Positions 50,654 to 58,785 of a stretch of 64,000 nt of DNA are shown piece by piece. The notes beneath the pieces are model-generated. The model was not told the DNA's origin. It worked only from the letters and a program-made list of their open reading frames with translations, and did not search any database. The number at the start of each line of letters is the position of its first letter. Within the stretch, counting starts at the first letter, position 1. The stretch comes from Brevibacillus fortis. GTDB taxonomy: Bacteria; Bacillota; Bacilli; Brevibacillales; Brevibacillaceae. The stretch covers positions 1 to 64,000 of the forward strand of contig NZ_PXZM01000001.1 of the NCBI RefSeq assembly GCF_003013395.1. The letters run 5' to 3'. The position numbers and the translations under genes are program-made.

Positions 50654-51829
50654 TTACGCCTCTTCTCCGTTCCATTCGATATCGCTCGTACTGCAAGCGA
50701 TCATGCTTTTTCTCGTTCGAAAACTCTGCCAAGCCAAATCTGCCAGCATGGAGAACTGATCAAAAAAAGGCCGCGGATCATCCCGCCTGAACAGAACATC
50801 CCTTGCTGAAAACAGGTCGCTCACCCAACGCTTTGCCTTTTCCCCATTCGTCATGCCAAGCAGGCCGTATGTCAGCATCGCCATCCCTAGCATGCAAGCT
50901 TGTTTTCCAGCAGGAACAACGGTTTTTCCCCGATCCGAAAAATAAGCAGTCGCAGCCTCTAGCTGTCCTGTAAACAAGTGCACACCGCTTGTCAGGCGTG
51001 GATTGCATTCGATCACGTATAGTTCTCCCTGCTCATTCTCAATGAAGTCAAATGCGATTTGTCCACTAAACTTATGCTGTTGTACGAAGCGACTAACAAA
51101 ATCTCTTACCTGTGGATGGGCGGAATAGGCGAAGTGAATCGAGGCGCCCTGCCCTGCTGTATGTGTTGTTTCGTAATCAGCGTACAAAGAGAGCTGTCCA
51201 TTATGAGCAACAGCGTAGCTGCACACCTGTTTCCCTTTTATAAACTGTTGGACTAGCCATGGTTGCCTACCTGTCGGTTCGGGTAGCGTGGACTGCCCTG
51301 CCGCAGATGACGGGTCTTCCACGATCCGTACATGTGCTGCGAAGCGAGAATACACGGGCTTCAACACAACAGGCCCACTAGCTTGCAGCATGGTCTCCCG
51401 CAATTGAGCAGGAGATTGTACCCGAACTGTCTGTGGGACCAGTGCTCCCACCTCACGCGCCATTTCGGCAAAAAGCCATTTGTCGTGCAACGAGCGCAGT
51501 ACCTCGATTCCTTCCACAAGCACTTCCCCATAGTCAAGCAATCGATCCCGCCCGCGAGATACGTAGAATATCTCCTCGCAAGTCGGGATCAAAAGATCGA
51601 TGCGCTCATGCTGCATGATTTCACACAACTTTTCAACATAAGCATTGGGCTGCTGGCGGGGAGGCGGAACTTGATAGGAGCGTTCCACATAACGAGAGTG
51701 CTGGCATAAATGTCGCCGCGCACTCTCCGCTACAATAACCCGATGTCCCGCAGAACCCAACAAACGCGCCAGCTCTAACGTAGCTGGAGCTCGCCCTCCT
51801 GTCAGCAAGACTGATTGTTTAGTATTCAA
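50654..51829 (-). CDS. ATP-grasp enzyme
   Basis: A 391-aa ligase-like protein. The N-terminal pre-ATP-grasp domain starts SVLLTGGRAPATLELARLLG; the grasp core has GPVVLKPVYSRFAAHV, QQFIKGKQVCSYAVA and GQIAFDFIENEQGELYVIECNPRLTSG, the metal-binding ECNPR. It would ligate a carboxylate to an amine or other nucleophile through an acyl phosphate. The start is a TTG at 51829 with GGAGGAATTGTGC upstream, overlapping the KAS III gene by 11 bases. The ORF extends further upstream only in antisense of KAS III. Confidence 0.88.
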   Translation of the reverse strand: MNTKQSVLLTGGRAPATLELARLLGSAGHRVIVAESARRHLCQHSRYVERSYQVPPPRQQPNAYVEKLCEIMQHERIDLLIPTCEEIFYVSRGRDRLLDYGEVLVEGIEVLRSLHDKWLFAEMAREVGALVPQTVRVQSPAQLRETMLQASGPVVLKPVYSRFAAHVRIVEDPSSAAGQSTLPEPTGRQPWLVQQFIKGKQVCSYAVAHNGQLSLYADYETTHTAGQGASIHFAYSAHPQVRDFVSRFVQQHKFSGQIAFDFIENEQGELYVIECNPRLTSGVHLFTGQLEAATAYFSDRGKTVVPAGKQACMLGMAMLTYGLLGMTNGEKAKRWVSDLFSARDVLFRRDDPRPFFDQFSMLADLAWQSFRTRKSMIACSTSDIEWNGEEA

Positions 51830-52817
51830 GCACAATTCCTCCGAGAGACAAGCCGGCAGATGTGCCCAGCAGCAACAGATGATCGCCTCGCCGTACACGA
51901 TTCTGCCCAATCGCTTCATGCAGCGCCATCGGGATCGAAGCTGCGATAACATTCCCGTGCTCCGCCAGAATGTTCACCATTTGCTGGTCGCTAAATCCGA
52001 GCTTACCCGCCATGATCCGCATCGCCATCCCACTGGCCTGATGAGGAATGACCGTGCGAATTTGCTCCTTGGTTACGGAGGCTCCGGACAGCAAACGATC
52101 CACAAATCCGGTAATCAACTGCGAGGTCAGTCGAAAAATTTTCCGTCCATCCATATCAAATGCGAAGTCAGCTTCTCTTCCTTTTGCAAATTGGCTTGGG
52201 TGGATAAGCGTACCGCCGCCCCTTATTTCGGAATAATGCGCTCCTTCACTATATGTTTTCATGCTTGAACCCAGGATGCGGGAGCTTTCTGTCTCTGGCG
52301 TCCTGCCGATGACAACAGCCGCAGCTCCATCTCCGAACAGCACGCAGCTCTCCTTTTGCTCCCAATTCAAGCCGGCAGAGGATATCTCTGATGAAATGAT
52401 CAATACTCGCTCATAAATACCAAGCGCCATCTGGCACGACATCACATCCAGTGCAGTGACAAAGCTTAGGCATGTCGCATTTATATCAAAGCAGGGAATA
52501 CCTGATTTGTTTAATTGAAGCTCTTCTTGAATCAAGGCAGCCGTACATGGGATTTCCTGCTGCGCCGTCCCACTTGCACATACGATACAATCGATATCGT
52601 GAAGGGAAAGTCCCGCCACTTCCAAAGCACGCCTAGCAGCGATGGCCCCCATCTGTGCAGCCGTTTCATTCGTCACAAAATGCCTGACGCTTACCCCGGA
52701 CTTTTTCTCTACCCATCCAGCCGCAAGTCCCAGCTTTTCTTCTAGTTCTGCCGCTGTTACTCGCCGAGTGGGCAAGTATTTTCCTGTTCCGAGGATTTTG
52801 ATTCTTCTCTCCATCAT
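51819..52817 (-). CDS. Beta-ketoacyl-ACP synthase III-like (FabH/OleA-type) enzyme
   Basis: A 332-aa thiolase-fold condensing enzyme with the complete Cys-His-Asn triad: C116 (DINATCLSF), H259 (VIPHQAS) and N289 (EHGNVIAAS), plus GDGAAAVVIG. It should condense an acyl-CoA/ACP with malonyl-ACP or a second acyl unit. It is the first gene of the operon, starting after GGGAG. Its neighbours (ATP-grasp, epimerase, MBL, adenylation) make a housekeeping FabH role unlikely; a dedicated fatty or polyketide-like product is inferred. Confidence 0.93.
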   Translation of the reverse strand: MMERRIKILGTGKYLPTRRVTAAELEEKLGLAAGWVEKKSGVSVRHFVTNETAAQMGAIAARRALEVAGLSLHDIDCIVCASGTAQQEIPCTAALIQEELQLNKSGIPCFDINATCLSFVTALDVMSCQMALGIYERVLIISSEISSAGLNWEQKESCVLFGDGAAAVVIGRTPETESSRILGSSMKTYSEGAHYSEIRGGGTLIHPSQFAKGREADFAFDMDGRKIFRLTSQLITGFVDRLLSGASVTKEQIRTVIPHQASGMAMRIMAGKLGFSDQQMVNILAEHGNVIAASIPMALHEAIGQNRVRRGDHLLLLGTSAGLSLGGIVLEY

Positions 52818-52906
52818 CTGTGTCTCCCTTAGCTCGCGTTACTCACACACTATTCCATGTCTGCCATTTATTTTACCTAAGTTAGTCGATTTATGGTAAA
52901 CAGAAT

Positions 52907-52936
52907 AAACACTTGGTACTAATTACCCAAGTGTTT
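52907..52936 (-). terminator. Hairpin after the response-regulator fragment
   Basis: AAACACTTGG / CCAAGTGTTT with a ten-base loop, followed on the minus strand by ATTCTGTTTA. It lies 21 bases beyond the stop of the response-regulator fragment and upstream of the KAS III operon promoter region. Confidence 0.65.
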
Positions 52937-52956
52937 GCGTATGTGCATTTTACCTA

Positions 52957-53167
52957 CTAGAGTAAAAATCGATATCCGACACCCCATACCGTCTCAATAT
53001 ATTGCGGCTTAGACGGATCGCTTTCTATTTTTTCCCGCAGCTTGCTGATATGCACCGTCACCGTGGCGATATCCCCGTACGAATCGAGACCCCAAATTTT
53101 TTCAAACAGCTCTGTTTTGCTGAATACCCAGTTGGGGTGTGTTACCAAAAAGACCCGCGTTTGTTAT
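52957..53167 (-). pseudogene. C-terminal fragment of an OmpR-family response regulator
   Basis: The frame reads FLVTHPNWVFSKTELFEKIWG, split at position 53145 or so, then GDIATVTVHISKLREKI, ending GVGYRFLL: the winged helix of an OmpR-type regulator. The receiver domain and first part of the effector domain are missing. Upstream of about 53167 the DNA instead encodes the unrelated protein of 53142-53558. A deletion has evidently fused the two genes; no start codon appropriate for this piece is visible. Confidence 0.85.
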
Positions 53168-53558
53168 CGGCGTCATTTTCTGGTTGGTGTCTTCTATCCA
53201 TTTTTTCCATGACCCGATAAACGTTACTATCCCCTTTTTTAACAACGACTTGATCATTTTCCAGAAAGGCTTGAAAGCTTTTCTCGCCAAGCATATCTGT
53301 AAAAGTCGCGTCCACGATTCCGATGTGCTGGTTATGATCGATCTTTGCGACTCCCTCCAGTGTGAGTAGCTCCGCTCCGTTGTCTGTGAGCGCTAACTGC
53401 GCGTGGGCCGTCATGCTCTTCGCTTCCTTCGTTTGATGCAGAGCTGATTCATACACGCCCCTTGTCGTGTTATCCGCACTCGCCGATGCCACGTAACCCC
53501 AAATCAATGCTCCTGTGATTCCAACCGACAAGCCGATACCCAACCATTTTTTCCGCAT
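53142..53558 (-). pseudogene. Truncated exported protein fused to the regulator fragment
   Basis: A 138-aa product with an N-terminal membrane anchor (LGIGLSVGITGALIWGYVAS) and an extracytoplasmic region including TTRGVYESALHQTKEAKSM and VDATFTDMLGEKSFQAFL. I recognise no family; it resembles the N-terminal part of longer envelope proteins. The last residues (about RRHQPENDADNK onward) run into the response-regulator fragment in a different frame, so the natural C-terminus is lost. AGGAGGG precedes the ATG at 53558, so the truncated product could still be made. Confidence 0.65.
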
Positions 53559-53731
53559 GTTGATCCCTCCTATTTTATCGAAAGCAACTGTCATCGCTTT
53601 CTATACCAGTGATGATAAAAGGAGGGTCTAAACACGCTCTAAATCAATTCTTAAAAAAGTGTAAAAACAATTCCATATGCTATATTGAGAGAAGGAAAGA
53701 TCAGCATGAACCCGAAGTGGAGGCATTATCG

Positions 53732-54610
53732 ATGAGCATGCAAGAAGGCTATATAGAAGTTCCTGGCGGAAGAGTATGGTACAGTCGTGTCGGCGAAGGG
53801 GAGAAAACACCTCTGATCGTCCTTCACGGAGGACCTGGCAATACGCATGATCCGCTCCAATCAACGCTTCATGTCTTGGGAAACGACAGACCTGTTATTT
53901 TCTACGATCAGCTCGGGTCAGGAAATTCCGATCGACCGACTGATCTGTCTCTTTGGAAAACAGGGCGCTTTGTGGAAGAGCTGGCTTGCGTAAGACAAGC
54001 ACTTGACTTAAATGCGGTTCACATCCTGGGGCACTCGTGGGGCACGATGCTGGCAGCCGCTTATTTGGTGGATGCCAAACCAGATGGAGTACAGAGCATC
54101 ATCTTCTCCAGTCCATGCCTGAGTGCAGAGCGTTGGAAACAGGATGCCGATCGTTTAATCGAGCAATTGCCAGTGGATGTGCAACAAACCATCGCCACAC
54201 ATGAGGAGCAGGGCACAACTGATTCACAAGAGTACCAGGACGCCATGAAGGAATATTACAAGCGCCATGTGTGCCGCCTTGAACCCATGCCAACAGTCAT
54301 GACAGAAAGTCGCCCTAAAGCGAACAAAGAGGTGTACATGACGATGTGGGGACCTTCTGAGTTTTGCCCGACAGGTAACCTGAAAACGTTCGACTACACA
54401 CCCAAGCTGTATCAGATTAACATCCCTTCCCTGTTCGTTTGTGGTCGTCATGATGAAGCGACTCCAGAATCGACAGGTTATTATCAGTCTCTGGTGCCAA
54501 ACGCCGAGCTCCATGTCTTCGAGAACAGCTCGCATGTCGGCTATTTGGAAGAGACTGAGGAATACGTGCAAGTCATCCGCAGCTTTTTGCAAAAAGCAGA
54601 TACGAAGTAA
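53732..54610 (+). CDS. Alpha/beta hydrolase (proline iminopeptidase-like)
   Basis: A 292-aa hydrolase of the prolyl-aminopeptidase branch: [13 protein letters not shown] (oxyanion HGGP), the nucleophile elbow [13 protein letters not shown], the acid residue in [11 protein letters not shown], and the histidine in [11 protein letters not shown]. It releases N-terminal residues from short peptides or hydrolyses related esters. The ATG at 53732 lies nine bases after GGAGG; the earlier frame from 53609 lacks signals. Single gene followed by a strong terminator. Confidence 0.9.
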   Translation: MSMQEGYIEVPGGRVWYSRVGEGEKTPLIVLHGGPGNTHDPLQSTLHVLGNDRPVIFYDQLGSGNSDRPTDLSLWKTGRFVEELACVRQALDLNAVHILGHSWGTMLAAAYLVDAKPDGVQSIIFSSPCLSAERWKQDADRLIEQLPVDVQQTIATHEEQGTTDSQEYQDAMKEYYKRHVCRLEPMPTVMTESRPKANKEVYMTMWGPSEFCPTGNLKTFDYTPKLYQINIPSLFVCGRHDEATPESTGYYQSLVPNAELHVFENSSHVGYLEETEEYVQVIRSFLQKADTK

Positions 54611-54616
54611 TGAAAC

Positions 54617-54660
54617 AGGACCGAATCTCGCAAGTCATTTTGCAAGATTCGGTCCTTTCT
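54617..54660. terminator. Bidirectional terminator
   Basis: AGGACCGAATCT..GCAA pairs with TTGC..AGATTCGGTCCT and is followed by T-rich sequence on the plus strand, between the hydrolase and the iron-uptake operon. Confidence 0.88.
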
Positions 54661-54661
54661 T

Positions 54662-55648
54662 TTATGTTCCTCTTCTTTTCTCTTTTCCAATCAAATACAA
54701 GAAATACGGAGCCCCAATGACAGCTGTCACGATTCCCACTGGTACTTCCATCGGCGGCAAAAGCCATCTGCCTAGCCCATCAGCGGCGACCATGAGCGTA
54801 ACACCGAGCAGAGCAGCGACAGGGAGAAGAAGTGCGTGCTTCCCTCCTACCAATCGACGAGCGATGTGCGGTGAGAGCAGACCGACGAACCCGATAGAAC
54901 CGACAACCGCCACACATGCTCCTGCGAGTGCGACAGAGGTTACCAAAAGTACAACACGCAGTCTCGTCACATCCTGGCCCAAGCCTTCTGCTACATCATC
55001 TCCGAGAGACAATACGTCGAGCCGGTACGCCAATAAGTAAGCAATCGGTAGAAAGACGAGTATCCACGGAAGCACCGCCCATACGTGTTCCCATCCTCGC
55101 CCCCACAAGCTGCCTGCCATCCAGAGCAGTGCTGCATTCACATCACCCGGATTTTTGACCATCAGGTATTGGATGCCCGCCTGACAAATGACCCCGATGG
55201 CGATCCCTACCAGTGCTAGAGTAGCGGGCTGGACGCGTTTTCGCGCCGTGTACACATACAATATGACTGCGACAACTGCCGCACCGCCAAATGCCGCCAA
55301 CGGCAGCAAATAAGCCGGAGATTTGGGAAAAAGAAAAATGACGATGGCAGATGCGAGTCCCGCCCCTTTGGTGATGCCGATTACGTCAGGCGACGCCAAC
55401 GGATTGCGAATCATTCCTTGTAAAATAGCTCCAGATACCGCCAAACCCGCTCCAGCCAGCATGCCTAAGACAATACGCGGCAAACGATACTCGCCAATAA
55501 TAAAGCTGTGATTTTTCGTCCCCGTTCCAATAAGTGACTCGACAACCTCACGCGGCGATATGGACACCGCCCCAGTTCCAATGCTGATAATAGCGGAGAC
55601 GATGAGCAACAGCAGTAAGACAGGTACAATACTTTGTCTGCGTGTCAT
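54662..55648 (-). CDS. Iron-siderophore ABC permease (FecCD family, YfhA-like)
   Basis: A 328-aa membrane protein with nine to ten helices and the FecCD signature SGAILQGMIRNPLASPDVIGITKGAG, plus GSIGFVGLLSPHIARRLVG near the C-terminus. It forms the importer channel with the upstream permease, whose stop it overlaps by four bases. No ATPase gene follows; as with B. subtilis YfiYZ-YfhA, which uses the unlinked YusV, the ATPase may be encoded elsewhere. Confidence 0.92.
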   Translation of the reverse strand: MTRRQSIVPVLLLLLIVSAIISIGTGAVSISPREVVESLIGTGTKNHSFIIGEYRLPRIVLGMLAGAGLAVSGAILQGMIRNPLASPDVIGITKGAGLASAIVIFLFPKSPAYLLPLAAFGGAAVVAVILYVYTARKRVQPATLALVGIAIGVICQAGIQYLMVKNPGDVNAALLWMAGSLWGRGWEHVWAVLPWILVFLPIAYLLAYRLDVLSLGDDVAEGLGQDVTRLRVVLLVTSVALAGACVAVVGSIGFVGLLSPHIARRLVGGKHALLLPVAALLGVTLMVAADGLGRWLLPPMEVPVGIVTAVIGAPYFLYLIGKEKRRGT

Positions 55649-56637
55649 GAAGCTCTCCTCTCCTTGCCCACTAAATAGAGGAAAAAGGGAGCGCCCAAGA
55701 AAGCCGTCACGATGCCTACTGGCGACTCATACGGATACGCAATGAACCTAGCAAGAACATCCGCATAGACCAGCAGCAATGCGCCGAGCAGCGCTGTGAT
55801 CGGGAGGTATAGCAGACTCTCTCTTCCTAGCAAAAGTCGAGTCAAATGAGGCACCATCAATCCGACAAAGCCGATTGGACCAGCAACGGCAACAGCCGAG
55901 CCTGCGAGTACGATGACAATGATTCCACAGATCGTCCGCACCCGAAATACATGCTGTCCAAGATTTTTGGCCACATCCTCCCCCATACGCATAATCCCGA
56001 TGGAGCGAGCCATAAAAAAAGCAAGCACGAGCCCACCGATCGACCAAGGCAGCACACGGTTCACATCTGTCCAATCTGCTCCATCCAATGACCCCGCAAG
56101 CCAAAACAGGACCTGATCGGTAGAGTGCTGATGAAACAAGATGAATGCCTCTGTAATCGATGCGAGAAACAGATGGACGGCTGTGCCAGCCAATGCCAGC
56201 TTAACAGGAGTCATCCCCCCAGCCGCACCGAGATAGTACACCGCAAATCCACCTATGACAGCCCCGCCAAAAGCGAGTGGCGCTAAAAGTGGCACTGGGA
56301 GATTTGGCAAGAGTACCAAAGCAGCTACGACAGCCATCGATGCACCAGCGTTCACTCCAAACGTCTGTGGAGAAGCGAGTGGATTGCCTGTCATTGCTTG
56401 CATAATCGCACCGGCCACACCGAGACCTGCCCCAATGATGACCGCCAAAAGCGCCCTCGGGAGCCTGAGCGTCGTCACAATCAGATGCTCTTGTGATGTA
56501 GAGGGGGCGAAAAGCGATTGTACGCCACTCACCAATCCCATGTCTGTCCAACCAACCGAGATACTGACGACTAAACCAAAAACGAACAGAAGAATTCCTG
56601 CCGCCAGAATAATGCCCGCCTTTGAAGCTCCCTCCAT
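55645..56637 (-). CDS. Iron-siderophore ABC permease (FecCD family, YfiZ-like)
   Basis: A 330-aa permease partner with AGAIMQAMTGNPLASPQTFGVNAGAS, the FecCD signature, and GPIGFVGLMVPHLTRLLLGR. The ATG at 56637 follows GGGAGGAGG; an ATG at 56658 is less well placed. It lies 72 bases downstream of the binding-protein gene within the Fur-controlled operon. Confidence 0.92.
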   Translation of the reverse strand: MEGASKAGIILAAGILLFVFGLVVSISVGWTDMGLVSGVQSLFAPSTSQEHLIVTTLRLPRALLAVIIGAGLGVAGAIMQAMTGNPLASPQTFGVNAGASMAVVAALVLLPNLPVPLLAPLAFGGAVIGGFAVYYLGAAGGMTPVKLALAGTAVHLFLASITEAFILFHQHSTDQVLFWLAGSLDGADWTDVNRVLPWSIGGLVLAFFMARSIGIMRMGEDVAKNLGQHVFRVRTICGIIVIVLAGSAVAVAGPIGFVGLMVPHLTRLLLGRESLLYLPITALLGALLLVYADVLARFIAYPYESPVGIVTAFLGAPFFLYLVGKERRAS

Positions 56638-56709
56638 AGGTACATCCTCCTCCCGCAAAAACGACGGGATCGATGTCAGCTACGACACCCATCCCGAAAT
56701 GATTTCCGC

Positions 56710-57690
56710 TTATTTACCAGAAAGAAGCGTTACGGCTTCCTCCGAGCTTTGCTCCGATCCAATCAAGCCTCGCGACAGCGCCCATTTATTGCGAGCTACT
56801 TCAAACACCTTACCATTTTTTACGGCGTTGATGTTTTGCCACAGTGGATTCGTCTTCCATTCATCCACAATCGTCTTGTCACCTGTTTTCATCAAGAACA
56901 GTACGTCTGGATTGAGGGCAACCAACTGCTCCAGATTGGTTTTTGGATACGCCTCTTCACTCTTTGCCGCATCCTCCAAGCCGAGGTATTCCATCAGAGA
57001 ACCAGCATAGGAAGCATTGGAGTGAGCGAAGAATCCTGTCGGGTTCACTACTGCTGGCAGAACCTTCAGCTTAGCGTCTGTTTTTGGCAGCTTCGCTTTG
57101 ATAGCTTCCATTTTCGCTTGATGCTCGTCGAGGCGTTTTTTGCCTTCTTCTTTCATGCCCACTGCATCCGCGATAACAGCGTAATTCGCCAGCATATGCT
57201 CATAGTTCGCCTGGTGGTCATTCAGTACAATCGTCGGTGCAATTTGCTTCAATTTGTCGTAGACAGCCTTATGCTTGTTCAAATCTGCAATGATGAGATC
57301 AGGAGCAAGGGAGCTGATCAGCTCCATGTTTGGTTCGTAACGGGAACCGAGCGATGTATAAGTGCCTACTTTTTCTTTTACCTCTGGAATGATCAGATTC
57401 GCGTCACTGTCATCGGAGATTCCTACAGGAGCCACACCCAATGTAGCCAAAGCATCTGCAAAGGAAAAGTCCATCACGACAATACGCGCAGGCTTGCCAA
57501 CGATTTCTGTTTCGCCCAGCTCATGCTTGATCACGCGCTTTTCACTAGGAGCAGCTGGTGTAGACTCTGTGTTGGTCGCAGCTGCTGGAGTTGTTCCCTG
57601 TGCATTTTGTGTCGCTGTACCGCAACCACTCAAAAAGATAGATACCAAAAAAATAAGAAGAAAGCCGGGTAACAACAGTCTTGCTCTCAT
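56710..57690 (-). CDS. Iron-siderophore binding lipoprotein (YfiY-like)
   Basis: A 326-aa type III binding protein: lipobox FLSGCGTA, an Ala/Thr/Pro linker, then KPARIVVMDFSFADALATLGVAPVGISDD, LAPDLIIADLNKHKAVYDKLKQIAPTIVL and NPDVLFLMKTGDKTIVD, typical of hydroxamate/carboxylate siderophore binders such as YfiY. The ATG at 57690 has TAGGGGG upstream. First gene of the operon behind a Fur box; an AraC regulator gene is located immediately upstream. The siderophore is not determinable. Confidence 0.93.
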   Translation of the reverse strand: MRARLLLPGFLLIFLVSIFLSGCGTATQNAQGTTPAAATNTESTPAAPSEKRVIKHELGETEIVGKPARIVVMDFSFADALATLGVAPVGISDDSDANLIIPEVKEKVGTYTSLGSRYEPNMELISSLAPDLIIADLNKHKAVYDKLKQIAPTIVLNDHQANYEHMLANYAVIADAVGMKEEGKKRLDEHQAKMEAIKAKLPKTDAKLKVLPAVVNPTGFFAHSNASYAGSLMEYLGLEDAAKSEEAYPKTNLEQLVALNPDVLFLMKTGDKTIVDEWKTNPLWQNINAVKNGKVFEVARNKWALSRGLIGSEQSSEEAVTLLSGK

Positions 57691-57728
57691 GATGATAAAA
57701 CCCCCTACCAAAATAAAACTCCATCGAA

Positions 57729-57747
57729 ATTGAAAATCATTTTCAAT
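57729..57747. promoter_or_regulatory. Fur box of the siderophore-uptake operon
   Basis: The perfect 9-1-9 inverted repeat ATTGAAAAT-C-ATTTTCAAT contains TGAAAATCATTTTCA, one base per half from the Gram-positive Fur 7-1-7 core TGATAATNATTATCA. It lies just downstream of a minus-strand -10 box TATAAT (57757-57752), where Fur binding would block initiation. Confidence 0.82.
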
Positions 57748-57751
57748 AGAG

Positions 57752-57780
57752 ATTATATCGATACCCACTACACCATTCCA
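57752..57780 (-). promoter_or_regulatory. Sigma-A promoter of the siderophore-uptake operon
   Basis: On the minus strand TGGAAT, 17 bases, then TATAAT. The -10 box is perfect and the -35 is weak, which would suit activation by the AraC regulator encoded upstream, although no binding site for it was identified. Confidence 0.6.
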
Positions 57781-57799
57781 TGAAGAATCTTGCTCGATT

Positions 57800-58651
57800 T
57801 CATGAATTATCTTGTCTCATATGCGTCTTGACGTATTCCGATGGGGATAGGCCAACTACTTTTTTAAACATCTTGCTAAAGTAAAACTCATCGTTATAGC
57901 CTACGCTTTGTGCCACCTCACGCAATCGGCTCCCCGACAATTGGAGCAGCACTTTTGCCCGATTGATTCTAAGGCTTGTCATGTAATCGGAAAAGCTCAC
58001 ACCCTTTAACGCTTTGAACATGCGTGAATAATAGCTGGGACTGACATTCGCCTTTCCTGCCAACATCTCCAGCGTGAGATTGAGCATGTAGTGCTGATCG
58101 ACATACAGAATCGTTTCCTCGATGCTAGCCACAGTATTTTCGTTGCTCTCAATCGAAGAAAAATCTTTCACCAGGATGTATAAAATGCGCTCGAATAACA
58201 GCCTCTGCCGAAATTGCTCTCTCTCTTCATGAGACGCAAAGCTTTGATATAGTTCTTCCATTAAATGCAATACCTGCGAATGGCTGCGTACCCGGAAAGT
58301 CCCCTCCAGAGGAAAATTATCTCCGCCCTGGACAAATACTCTCTCTCTCCCTTTTTCACTTTGTTCGATCCAATAGGAGAACTCAATGAAAAAGACCTCC
58401 AGCTCCTTGTCTTGTTCCGTCCGCAAAGAAACGCTCGTCTTCGGCTTGATAAAAAAAACATCTCCTGCCTCAACCAGCTGTCTCTGCCCGTTCTCTTCCA
58501 TTGTTCCTTTTATGTTTTTGACAAACCCGATTCGATGAGAACTAGCAGACGAGAGGATCAGTGGTTCATTGTGACGGCAAGTCTCGAGCCTGACCGTGTC
58601 GAGGGAGTAGATCATCTGTTTTAACTGTCGGTAGGCTTCATTCGCAATCAA
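57800..58651 (-). CDS. AraC family regulator, Btr/YfiF-like
   Basis: A 283-aa regulator with an N-terminal cupin-like sensory domain (VEAGDVFFIKPKTSVSLRTEQ) and the C-terminal AraC double helix-turn-helix (LTLEMLAGKANVSPSYYSRMFKAL and LREVAQSVGYNDEFYFSKMF, ending KKVVGLSPSEYVK). It is upstream of and in the same direction as the siderophore operon, an arrangement seen for activators that respond to the imported siderophore. It may be co-regulated by read-through, but the Fur promoter lies between. Confidence 0.9.
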   Translation of the reverse strand: MIANEAYRQLKQMIYSLDTVRLETCRHNEPLILSSASSHRIGFVKNIKGTMEENGQRQLVEAGDVFFIKPKTSVSLRTEQDKELEVFFIEFSYWIEQSEKGRERVFVQGGDNFPLEGTFRVRSHSQVLHLMEELYQSFASHEEREQFRQRLLFERILYILVKDFSSIESNENTVASIEETILYVDQHYMLNLTLEMLAGKANVSPSYYSRMFKALKGVSFSDYMTSLRINRAKVLLQLSGSRLREVAQSVGYNDEFYFSKMFKKVVGLSPSEYVKTHMRQDNS

Positions 58652-58736
58652 CGGTGCTTCCCCCTCTCATATGCCTTCTATTATAGCTTGTTTCCGTTAT
58701 CTAACGCATTATTTGAGGGTAATGGTAAATTCAAGA

Positions 58737-58781
58737 AGGCTGCACGAAGTAGATCCTCGATAGGACCACTTCGAACAGCCT
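58737..58781. terminator. Terminator of the penicillin-binding protein operon
   Basis: AGGCTG..CGAAGT pairs with ACTTCG..CAGCCT across a 17-base loop. T-rich sequences lie on both sides. The minus-strand PBP gene ends five bases before it. Confidence 0.75.
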
Positions 58782-58785
58782 ATTT

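Noticed and set aside
56749-57672. A 307-aa plus-strand frame opposite the siderophore-binding gene
   Set aside because: Cysteine/phenylalanine-rich composition and lack of initiation signals mark it as a shadow of the lipoprotein gene.
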